A DNA stretch of 64,000 nt from Methylobacterium tardum (lineage in GTDB: Bacteria > Pseudomonadota > Alphaproteobacteria > Rhizobiales > Beijerinckiaceae): the NCBI RefSeq assembly GCF_023546765.1, contig NZ_CP097484.1, forward strand, positions 3,132,001 through 3,196,000, in the 5' to 3' direction. Positions 57,813-64,000 of this stretch are shown piece after piece. The notes beneath the pieces were generated by a model. That model was not told the DNA's origin. It saw only the letters and a list, made by a program, of their open reading frames with translations, and searched no databases. The translations under genes and the position numbers were made by a program. The first letter of the stretch is position 1; every line of letters begins with the position of its first letter.

Positions 57813-59722
57813 ATGCCCGCAGGTGCCCAAACCGAATTCCCGGCGGTGCAGACACTGCTGCCAAGCGAGACCGGCCACGGTTCCAAGACCACCTTCTGGG
57901 CGCTGACCCTCGGCTCCGTCGGTGTCGTCTACGGCGACATTGGAACCAGCCCGCTCTACGCCCTGAAGGAGTCGCTGCACGCCGCCAGTGGGGGGCAGGC
58001 CCCCACGCGCGAGATGGTCTTCGGCGTGGTCTCCCTCATCCTCTGGGCGCTGATCCTCATCGTGACGCTCAAGTACGTGTTCATCGTGATGCGCGCCGAC
58101 AACGACGGCGAGGGCGGCACTCCCTCGCTCGTGGCCCTCGCGCAGCGCGCCCTCGGCCGTTCCGGCGGGTTCGTGCTCGTGCTCGGCATGGTCGGCATTT
58201 CACTGTTCTACGGCGACGCCATCATCACCCCGGCTATCTCTGTGCTCTCCGCCGTCGAGGGTCTGAAGCTCGCCACCCCTGCCTTCGACCCCTATGTCCT
58301 GCCGCTCAGCCTCGCCATCCTGATCGGCCTTTTCACCGTCCAGAGCCACGGCACGGCACGCGTCGCGACCTTCTTCGGGCCGATCACAGCCTTCTGGTTT
58401 CTCGTCATGGCTCTCGGCGGCCTCAGCCATCTGGTCGAGAACCCAAGCATTTTGGCAGCCTTCAACCCGGCCCACGGCATCGCCTTCCTCCTGACCCACG
58501 GCACGGCCGGCCTCTTGGCGCTCGGCGCCGTATTCCTGGCCGTGACCGGCGCCGAGGCGCTCTACGCCGACATGGGCCATTTCGGTCGCTCGCCTATCCG
58601 GACGGCGTGGCTCGGCCTCGTTCTGCCGGCGCTCGCCCTCAACTACCTCGGTCAGGGCGCCATGCTGCTGGCCCACCCCGATCGGATCGAGAACCCGTTC
58701 TTCCTGCTCTACCCGTCCTGGGCTCTGCTGCCGATGATCCTGCTCGCCACCGTGGCGACCATCATCGCCAGCCGGCCGTGATCACCGGCACCTTCTCGAT
58801 CACGCAGCAGGCCATGCAACTCGGTTTGTTGCCACGCATGCGGGTCCAGCGCACCTCCGAGACCGAGAAGGGACAGATCTACATTCCGCGGGTGAACTGG
58901 TGGCTGCTCGCCGCCGTGGTGTTCCTAGCGGTGCTGTTCAAGTCGCCGAGTGCGCTGGCAGCGGCCTATGGCATCGCGGTCACGGGCGACATGGTGATCA
59001 CGGCAACACTGGTCTTCGTCGTCGCCTGGCGGTTCTGGCGCTGGTCGCCCGCCCTTGCGGCACTCGTCATCGCCCCCTTCCTGCTCGCCGAGTTGGTGTT
59101 CCTCTCGGCCAACGCGCTGAAGCTTCTCCATGGGGGCTGGGTGCCGTTGACCATTGGGGCCGGCCTGGTCACCGCCATGTGGACCTGGAGACGTGGCTCG
59201 GCGCTGATCGCCGCCGAGATCCACCGACGGCGCGTACCTCTCTCCGACTTTGCGCGGATGGCCGAGACCGGCTCAATCCTGCGGGCGCCAGGAACGGCCG
59301 TGTTCCTGACGGGCTCTCCCGATGACGCGCCCGGGGCCTTGATGCACAATGTGAAGCATAACCACGTGCTGCACGCCCGCAATCTCATCCTGCACGTGGT
59401 CACGGACGACCTGCCGCGGGTGCCGGAGCCGGATCGTGTTACGGTCAGGCGGCTCTCGGATGCTTTCTCCTACGTGACGCTGCGCTTCGGCTTCATGGAG
59501 CTGCCCGACTTGCCGACCGCTCTGGCCGCGGCCGGCTTCGACACGGTTAACCTATCGTATTTCCTGACGCGACGGGTCCTAGTGGCCTCGCCTGAGACCG
59601 GCATGCCCGTGTGGCAGGATCGGCTCTACATCGCGATGGCCCTGGCGGCGACAGATGCGTCCCGTTACTTTCGCATACCGGCTGACCGCGCCGTCGAGAT
59701 CGGGGCACGAATCGACATCTGA
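57813..59722 (+). pseudogene. kup: Kup-family potassium uptake protein, single frameshift
   Basis: The first frame has the Kup start [44 protein letters not shown] and [20 protein letters not shown]. The second continues [40 protein letters not shown] and the soluble C-terminal domain to ARIDI. They meet at 58770-58780, where IASRP-stop should read IASQAVITG; one base is missing. The corrected length is 636 residues, normal for this proton-coupled potassium importer with 12 helices. The ATG at 57813 follows a strong GGAGGAGG. The damage lies in a conserved helix, so true mutation would inactivate it; an assembly error is more likely. Confidence 0.88.
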
Positions 59723-60035
59723 TCCCGGATGGCGGAGCGGGTGATCTTGGGTAACGGCGCGGGTACGTTCGCGGCTGTCGTGTACTCCGTCTCTTCGGCT
59801 GCCAGGCGGTAAACCAGTTTGCCAACCCGGTTGAGGCTGAACGTGCTCCGGATCCTGTGAATGTCTGCGCGGTCGGCCGTATCCCGCGCCTGATCGTCTA
59901 TTCCGTCTGCGGCAACGTTCAAAAGTTGACGTGACACCCGCTCGGCGATCTCCTTCCAAACCAGGCAGACCCAAGGGGCGGCCTCCGCAATGGGATCAGG
60001 TATGGCGCCGGCAGGGTTGAACGGTGAGGATCCTG
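59723..60035 (-). other. Intergenic region with one doubtful minus-strand frame
   Basis: A minus-strand frame crossing this interval and running into the 3' end of kup (stop at 59665) contains a plausible stretch, IAEAAPWVCLVWKEIAERVS, but it has no ribosome binding site and overlaps coding sequence. It is not called as a gene. Confidence 0.3.
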
Positions 60036-60617
60036 ATGGGGCACACGCTGATGGTCGTTCAATCTGAGCGTAATGTGCGCCGGATTCCGAAACCGACCTT
60101 CCCGCCGCCACAGCCGAGCGGATTGTCGCCGGCGCTCAGGCGCAACATCCAGACGCTCCGAGAGCGCCGCAGCCATGAGGAGCGACGGGCATCGCTGCAG
60201 GAGCGTGTCGCCGAGGCGATCACGCGCTTCACTGGCAGCATGGCCTTCGTCTACCTGCATGTGATGCTGTTCGGCTTTTGGGTTCTCGTGAACACGGGTC
60301 TGCTGACGCTGCTGCCAAAGTGGGACGAGTCGTTTGTGATCCTCGGCACCTCGGCTTCCGTCGAGGCGATTTTCCTCTCGACCTTCGTGCTGATCAGTCA
60401 GAACCGCATGGCGGCCGCCGCTGACAAGCGCGCTGACCTTGACCTGCACATCAGTCTTCTGGCTGAGCACGAGGTGACCAAGCTGGTGACCATGGTCTCT
60501 GCAATCACGGACCATCTCGGCCTTGAGACCAAGGCGGACGGCGAGGTTGACGAACTTCAACAGGATGTCGCCCCTGACGCTGTGCTCGACCAGATCGAGC
60601 GGAGTGGCGGCTCGTGA
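60036..60617 (+). CDS. DUF1003 family membrane protein
   Basis: A 193-residue protein from ATG 60036 (GAGG seven bases upstream). A basic N-terminal half (ALRRNIQTLRERRSHEERRA) is followed by VAEAITRFTGSMAFVYLHVM, the two-helix DUF1003 core LFGFWVLVNTGLLTLLPKWD and VEAIFLSTFVLISQNRMAAA, and the conserved ADKRADLDLHISLLAEHEVT cytoplasmic tail. DUF1003 proteins are common inner membrane proteins of unknown function. Confidence 0.88.
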   Translation: MGHTLMVVQSERNVRRIPKPTFPPPQPSGLSPALRRNIQTLRERRSHEERRASLQERVAEAITRFTGSMAFVYLHVMLFGFWVLVNTGLLTLLPKWDESFVILGTSASVEAIFLSTFVLISQNRMAAAADKRADLDLHISLLAEHEVTKLVTMVSAITDHLGLETKADGEVDELQQDVAPDAVLDQIERSGGS

Positions 60618-60888
60618 GGCCTCCTACCCGCACTGTTCGGTCGGGCAATCGCCAGCGCACTCACGCCCTCTCGCCGTCGAAGCCTTCTCCGTAAGCTGCT
60701 CAGCAATCGAGGCTGCACCCGACCTCGGTCCTCCGCACTAAAACGAGGGACAATCGCGTATCTGGGCCCCCGCTGTTCAGTAAACGTGTCGAGGCCGACG
60801 ACGAGGTCATTCTGTCACACAGCGCGCTTTGCGTCCCAATCCGTTTAGTTCCACAACTGCCACTCAGCCAGAGGGGAGCTGAGCGCCT

Positions 60889-60987
60889 ATGTCCCTTGCG
60901 CTCGTCGTCATGCTCGCCGCAGCGATTGGCGCAGTCGCGATCATCGTTGCCACGCTGCCAGCTCTCGACCGTTTTATCCGCTGGTGA
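60889..60987 (+). CDS. Membrane microprotein, 32 residues (paralogue 1)
   Basis: A 33-codon gene from ATG 60889 with GAGGGGAG upstream. It encodes one hydrophobic helix (LALVVMLAAAIGAVAIIVAT) followed by LPALDRFIRW and a stop. The C-terminal LxPxLDxFxxW pattern is repeated in the next small frame, 70 bases downstream. Likely an inner membrane single-helix peptide; no known family. Confidence 0.55.
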   Translation: MSLALVVMLAAAIGAVAIIVATLPALDRFIRW

Positions 60988-61056
60988 GCCGGCAACCTGA
61001 AACCTTCTGCTGCTCACCCGAGTTGATTGCGCACAAGCGATCCGGAGGGCGGCGCG

Positions 61057-61149
61057 GTGGAAATAGCTGTCATGGCGTCGGGCGCGCTCGGCGCCTTCGT
61101 AACGGTGGCATTTCTTATGCCCGGCCTGGATTCATTCTTCGATTGGTGA
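61057..61149 (+). CDS. Membrane microprotein, 30 residues (paralogue 2)
   Basis: A 31-codon gene from GTG 61057 with GGAGG nine bases upstream. It encodes one hydrophobic helix (MASGALGAFVTVAFLM) followed by PGLDSFFDW and a stop. It ends with the same P-x-LD-x-F-x-x-W pattern as the preceding microprotein, with opposite charge at the residue before the final Trp (Asp here, Arg there). Start codon and helix length are certain only from pattern. Confidence 0.5.
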   Translation: MEIAVMASGALGAFVTVAFLMPGLDSFFDW

Positions 61150-61183
61150 GTCCAACCCGCAGAGCGTTTCCGTCACGGCCACC

Positions 61184-61441
61184 TTACGCCACAGTTCGCC
61201 ACTTACCTGGCGGCAGATCCGGTCTGGGCGTCCGCGGGCTGATCTGATGGAAACGCTTCCGATCGCCGACCCCAACCTCGGCCACGCCGTCGATCGTGTC
61301 CACAACCTGCGCAACGGCCTTATGAAGTGGCCCCTGAGGGTTGGCGCGGGTTAGGGCCATGACGCACTGCTCGCGCCGGCGCTGGGCTTCCTCAAGGAGG
61401 TGCGTTTCCTCAGCCTTCACGAACACGGCCCGCCGCGCCAT
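61184..61441 (-). CDS. Small hypothetical protein
   Basis: An 85-residue protein beginning MARRAVFVKAEETHLLEEAQ and RRREQCVMALTRANPQGPLH, with KAVAQVVDTIDGVAEVGVGD. AGGAG lies nine bases before the ATG. The first 65 residues look like a helical protein; the end is Pro-rich and probably disordered. No family recognised. Confidence 0.55.
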   Translation of the reverse strand: MARRAVFVKAEETHLLEEAQRRREQCVMALTRANPQGPLHKAVAQVVDTIDGVAEVGVGDRKRFHQISPRTPRPDLPPGKWRTVA

Positions 61442-62041
61442 CGCCCGTTCTCCTCGTTCCTCTTCGAGATCTGAGACGGATAGTGAACGGTGCCAGGAGC
61501 TTGGCAGAGGCGCCTGAGCTCGCCGAATTGTCTGGAACCCTTTTGCGCCGGCCGACGTCTCTACGGCGTCCCAAAACGAGAGAGTGCCCGTCGCGGCCCT
61601 GCTGCGGCGGGCTTTCGTTGGCGCGAGCGCCTGCTGTCAATACTTGGATGTACGGTAGTTGGAAGTGCTTCGACGGTCAGTTTTCGCAAGGCTGATGCTT
61701 GCTGGATCTATATCGTCCTAATGGTCGGGCGATAACTGCCCAAGAAAATCGAAAACTACGGGATAATCCTCCAGGCCAGAAAGTCGTGCAGCCGGGAGGT
61801 AGAGTACCCCTTCATGAAGGTCATGAAAGCTTGCGCGAAAGAGCCTCGAACCGAAGGCCGTTGAGCTGATGAACGACGGGCGTAGGATCTGGGCGAGAAA
61901 CCTCATGCGGAGCAGCCTCGGAACGAAGTGCGAGGAGGTGTTCTCGCGCGTTCCTACGCTTCCGCATCACCGTGAGCGCTGAGCTGTCCCAGACAAGTAT
62001 CAGCCCGCCCGGTTTGCCACCGCAGGCTTCTTTGTTGCGCG
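61442..62041 (+). other. Intergenic region with two terminator-like hairpins
   Basis: About 600 bases with no confident protein gene. Two plus-strand hairpins followed by T-rich sequence lie at 61586-61612 and 62002-62035, described separately or in the findings. A 62-residue minus-strand frame (61718-61906) was judged too weak. Confidence 0.4.
61586..61618 (+). terminator. Terminator-like hairpin
   Basis: GCCCGTCGC and GCGGCGGGC pair over 9 bases with one G-U, loop of nine, followed by TTTCGTT. No annotated plus-strand gene ends here, so it may close an unrecognised transcript. Confidence 0.5.
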
Positions 62042-62284
62042 TCAGAGAACGCGTAGGCCTATCTCATTGGGTCTGCGCCACACGACCTTGGCTTGGACCA
62101 TTTCGCCGGTCGCCTCGACGAGCAGCCGGAACTCGTCCGGGATGCCGATCACGCTCAGCACCTTGATCCGCGCCCCGCCCTCAGAGCGATCCCGCAGGGT
62201 GCAGTCGATCACGCCACCGCCGGGAAGCATGACCTTGCCGGCAAGTAGCACGCGGCGCCGAGTTGTCTCTCGCCTGTTGTCCAT
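62042..62284 (-). CDS. PilZ domain protein
   Basis: An 80-residue single-domain PilZ protein: RRETTRRRVLLAGKVMLPGG with the c-di-GMP-binding RxxxR motif, then DCTLRDRSEGGARIKV with the D/NxSxxG motif, and AKVVWRRPNEIGLRVL at the end. Both ligand motifs are present, so it probably binds cyclic di-GMP and relays it to a partner. The start MDNRRE at 62284 is preferred over the longer frame. Confidence 0.85.
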   Translation of the reverse strand: MDNRRETTRRRVLLAGKVMLPGGGVIDCTLRDRSEGGARIKVLSVIGIPDEFRLLVEATGEMVQAKVVWRRPNEIGLRVL

Positions 62285-62499
62285 CGTCCATCGCCTTTGG
62301 ACGAACGAGCTAACGCCCTTCACCTTAACAGGACGGAAAGGGTGCAACCGGATGCCACGCCTTGCGGAACCGTTGGGCGCCGGTCTGTGGCGCTGGCAGC
62401 CACGGACAAGTCTGGCACCCGACATCTGTTAAGATCCCGCTCGGGAACTGATCAGCCGTCGGCGGGTCTACGTGGCATTCACGGGACGACTCCACCTTC

Positions 62500-62533
62500 A
62501 GCCCGCCCGGTCCGCCGCGGCGGGCTTCTTTGT
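62500..62533 (+). terminator. Terminator-like hairpin
   Basis: AGCCCGCC (62500-62507) and GGCGGGCT (62519-62526) form a perfect 8-bp stem with an 11-base loop, then TCTTTGT. It is oriented for plus-strand transcription although the flanking genes are on the minus strand. Confidence 0.6.
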
Positions 62534-62538
62534 CGCCT

Positions 62539-62724
62539 CTAGCCGATCACCAGCCAGACCAGCAGAAGTGCCACGACCGCGCCAGCTACGGCCATGCCGA
62601 GTAGAACCGGGCTGGCGAGCTGGTCGCCGGTGTCTACGTCCTCACCCAGGCGGTGGATCGGCCGGTTGGCGGCCCCGCTGCTCGCCGAGCTGGTGTTCAC
62701 GTCCGGGTAGATACGCGCGCTCAT
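62539..62724 (-). CDS. Small single-helix membrane protein
   Basis: A 61-residue protein with a very good ribosome binding site (GGAGGTCCTT before ATG at 62724). The N-terminal 35 residues are polar (MSARIYPDVNTSSASSGAAN), followed by one C-terminal membrane helix (VLLGMAVAGAVVALLLVWLV) ending in IG. This tail-anchored layout suggests an inner membrane protein with a cytoplasmic or periplasmic flexible head. Function unknown. Confidence 0.65.
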   Translation of the reverse strand: MSARIYPDVNTSSASSGAANRPIHRLGEDVDTGDQLASPVLLGMAVAGAVVALLLVWLVIG

Positions 62725-62836
62725 AAGGACCTCCTGTCGGGAGGAGAACGAGCGGCGCACCTAGCCGGTTCAACCATCGCGCGGCCGTAGCCGGCGCGAA
62801 TGACTTCGTGCGGTGGGGTGCGTGCGCAGCTTATCC

Positions 62837-63160
62837 TCAACCGCGCGCGGCCTCTCCGGATTCGGCTATGGCGTCTACGGAGTGGCTTGATAGGGGCGAT
62901 ACCGACCGCGACCAGGATCTCTCATCCCCGGCTGGGCAGAAGGTCCAGCTGATCAGGGAAGGTGGCAGGCCAAGGTGCAGGACGTCCAATCCGCAGCGAG
63001 GTTTCTGGGTTTCACCCTCGATCAGCCGCGTCAGTGCGATGGTGGCCTTCTCATAACAGCCGAGCAGATCCTGCTCGAAGATGACGGCGAAGCCGATCCG
63101 GGTCCATTCGATACGGAACACCCCTTGCGGGGTTTCATGAAGCCAGCAGCCTCTCAGCAT
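62837..63160 (-). CDS. Hypothetical protein
   Basis: A 107-residue protein starting MLRGCWLHETPQGVFRIEWT, preceded by GGAGG with 8-base spacing. The first half (IGFAVIFEQDLLGCYEKATI, ALTRLIEGETQKPRCGLDVL) looks like a small alpha/beta protein with two Cys. The second half is Ser-rich and of low order. No family was recognised. Confidence 0.55.
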   Translation of the reverse strand: MLRGCWLHETPQGVFRIEWTRIGFAVIFEQDLLGCYEKATIALTRLIEGETQKPRCGLDVLHLGLPPSLISWTFCPAGDERSWSRSVSPLSSHSVDAIAESGEAARG

Positions 63161-63191
63161 CGACGTTCCTCCAAGATTTTATGGAGAAACG

Positions 63192-63329
63192 ATGAATCGA
63201 GGGTTGCGGATCCTCATAGGGCTTTTGACGGACGGATCAGTGCTGCCTCGAGATAGCCGCCCCGTAGCGGTCAGCCTGAAGCCGGGTCAGGCCGGTGATG
63301 AGCGCGAGGGCGTCCCGACAGACAAGTAA
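63192..63329 (+). CDS. Small hypothetical protein, 45 residues
   Basis: A 46-codon gene from ATG 63192 with TGGAG six bases upstream. The protein begins with a hydrophobic MNRGLRILIGLLTDGSVLPR and ends polar (KPGQAGDEREGVPTDK). Its TAA stop is six bases before a strong intrinsic terminator, which supports a real plus-strand transcript. It may be membrane-associated at its start. Confidence 0.5.
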   Translation: MNRGLRILIGLLTDGSVLPRDSRPVAVSLKPGQAGDEREGVPTDK

Positions 63330-63334
63330 GGCAT

Positions 63335-63370
63335 AAGGCGGGCACGCTCGCACGAGCGCGCCCGCCTTTC
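63335..63370 (+). terminator. Strong rho-independent terminator
   Basis: AAGGCGGGCACGCTCG and CGAGCGCGCCCGCCTT pair at 15 of 16 positions with a two-base loop, followed by T-C. It closes the small plus-strand gene at 63192 and, being nearly symmetric, could act in both directions against the convergent minus-strand gene. Confidence 0.8.
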
Positions 63371-63407
63371 ATCCGCCTTATCACCACTCAGACGAGCGGC
63401 AGAGCCG

Positions 63408-63632
63408 TCAACAACGCTCCCCCGCTTCAGCTTGCAGGTGCCTCTTGGCCCTGCCGAGCACTGAGCAGGGATCGTGTCCCTTTTCCTTCGCGAAAAGTAA
63501 CAGGTCGGTAATCAGGTCCACGACCTCACAAGCGGGCACGCCACCAGTCCAACGTCGGTCTGCGCCCTCGGCGTGGAGATAAGCGTCGAGAGCGGCTTGA
63601 GCGAGTTCAACGCGTCTAACCCTTGTAGGCAT
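63408..63632 (-). CDS. Small hypothetical protein
   Basis: A 74-residue protein from ATG 63632 with GAGGAG eight bases upstream. It starts MPTRVRRVELAQAALDAYLH, then CEVVDLITDLLLFAKEKGHD and SVLGRAKRHLQAEAGE. It looks like a compact helical bundle; similar small proteins are frequent in Methylobacterium, with no known role. Confidence 0.6.
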   Translation of the reverse strand: MPTRVRRVELAQAALDAYLHAEGADRRWTGGVPACEVVDLITDLLLFAKEKGHDPCSVLGRAKRHLQAEAGERC

Positions 63633-63806
63633 GAGCGTTCTCCTCACCGCCTGGCCTTTTGGGGCTGCCAGTGCGGCTATGCGGTTACCGCGTTCGAATT
63701 AAACGCCGTGATGACCGCGCGGTTCTCGCAACATTCGTCCTACTTCAGCAGTATATCTTCATATAAGCATACAAACGACGTGACCTGTACCAAGATACCA
63801 GCGCCC

Positions 63807-64000
63807 TCAGCTCCCCTCACCCTGTTCGTTTGGCAGCGCCTGCGTCTGTCGGACCGCCTTCTTGAGCTCGGCCGCTACGGCGGATGCGCGGCCGGCGACC
63901 CAACTCGCCTGCTTGGAGGTGAATTTCCAAACCGGGCTGACGTCTGCTTTCGGGCGGGGCTGGCAGCAACCTGCACGACCAGCTTGGGTTCGAGGCGAAC
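63807..64000 (-). CDS. Partial hypothetical protein (C-terminal end only)
   Basis: The frame ending at 63807 reads ADVSPVWKFTSKQASWVAGR, then ASAVAAELKKAVRQTQALPN and a short acidic tail. Its beginning lies beyond the window. Before about 63950 a different frame (LEPKLVVQVAASPARK) reads better, so a single-base frameshift is suspected there. No family recognised. Confidence 0.45.
   Translation of the reverse strand, partial: SPRTQAGRAGCCQPRPKADVSPVWKFTSKQASWVAGRASAVAAELKKAVRQTQALPNEQGEGS

Noticed and set aside
59665..60111. Minus-strand frame of 148 codons between kup and the DUF1003 gene
   Set aside because: Part of it looks protein-like, but it overlaps both neighbours, has no ribosome binding site and no recognised motif.
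61718..61906. 62-codon minus-strand frame
   Set aside because: No ribosome binding site or family, and the region has unusual composition; too weak to call.

Overview
The window looks like chromosome of a Methylobacterium-type alphaproteobacterium (Hyphomicrobiales). Evidence: uniformly high G+C coding sequence, a CIRCE-controlled groESL operon, a GapR (DUF2312) protein, an Usg-family protein, DUF1236 and DUF1003 proteins, and many small genes of unknown function with good ribosome binding sites. No rRNA, tRNA or CRISPR array was seen.

Layout. 1-12.5 kb: a TonB-dependent receptor, a chimeric transposase/integrase relic, cell-wall enzymes (L,D-transpeptidase, lytic transglycosylase with SPOR domain), MgtC, a hydrolase, Usg and groESL with operator and terminator. 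13-24 kb: an FAD-linked oxidase and a solute-binding protein, then a minus-strand operon (iclR, acyl-CoA ligase, citryl-CoA lyase-like, two SDRs, tctC, tctB, tctA) that reads as an uptake and CoA-dependent cleavage route for an organic acid. 24.9-31.2 kb: a tightly coupled operon of a two-subunit molybdenum hydroxylase followed by flavocytochrome c sulfide dehydrogenase-like genes and soxXYZA, without soxB or soxCD. 31.4-43.5 kb: a zinc metallopeptidase, a SsuABC/TauABC-like transporter with an acetamidase/formamidase, then a peptide/nickel-type ABC transporter (with fused ATPases), an amidase and an AtzH/HpxZ-like protein: an amide or ureide acquisition region. 44-49 kb: a LysR regulator divergent from an NAD-binding/SAF-domain oxidoreductase, an MFS permease and a class II aldolase. 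49-64 kb: gene-sparse accessory DNA with a MITE-like element, a degraded riboswitch-like stretch, a TnpB relic, ion transporters (CPA1 antiporter, Kup), GapR, PilZ and many small proteins.

The most notable system is the molybdenum-hydroxylase/Fcc/SoxXYZA operon, in which SoxY ends in AACLEG rather than the canonical GGCGG. A second theme is technical: at least nine otherwise well-conserved genes carry one single-base indel, most at short G/C runs. This looks more like residual assembly error than gene decay and should be settled before any of them is called a pseudogene. A pair of adjacent 30-32 residue membrane microproteins sharing a C-terminal LD-x-F-x-x-W signature appears undescribed.
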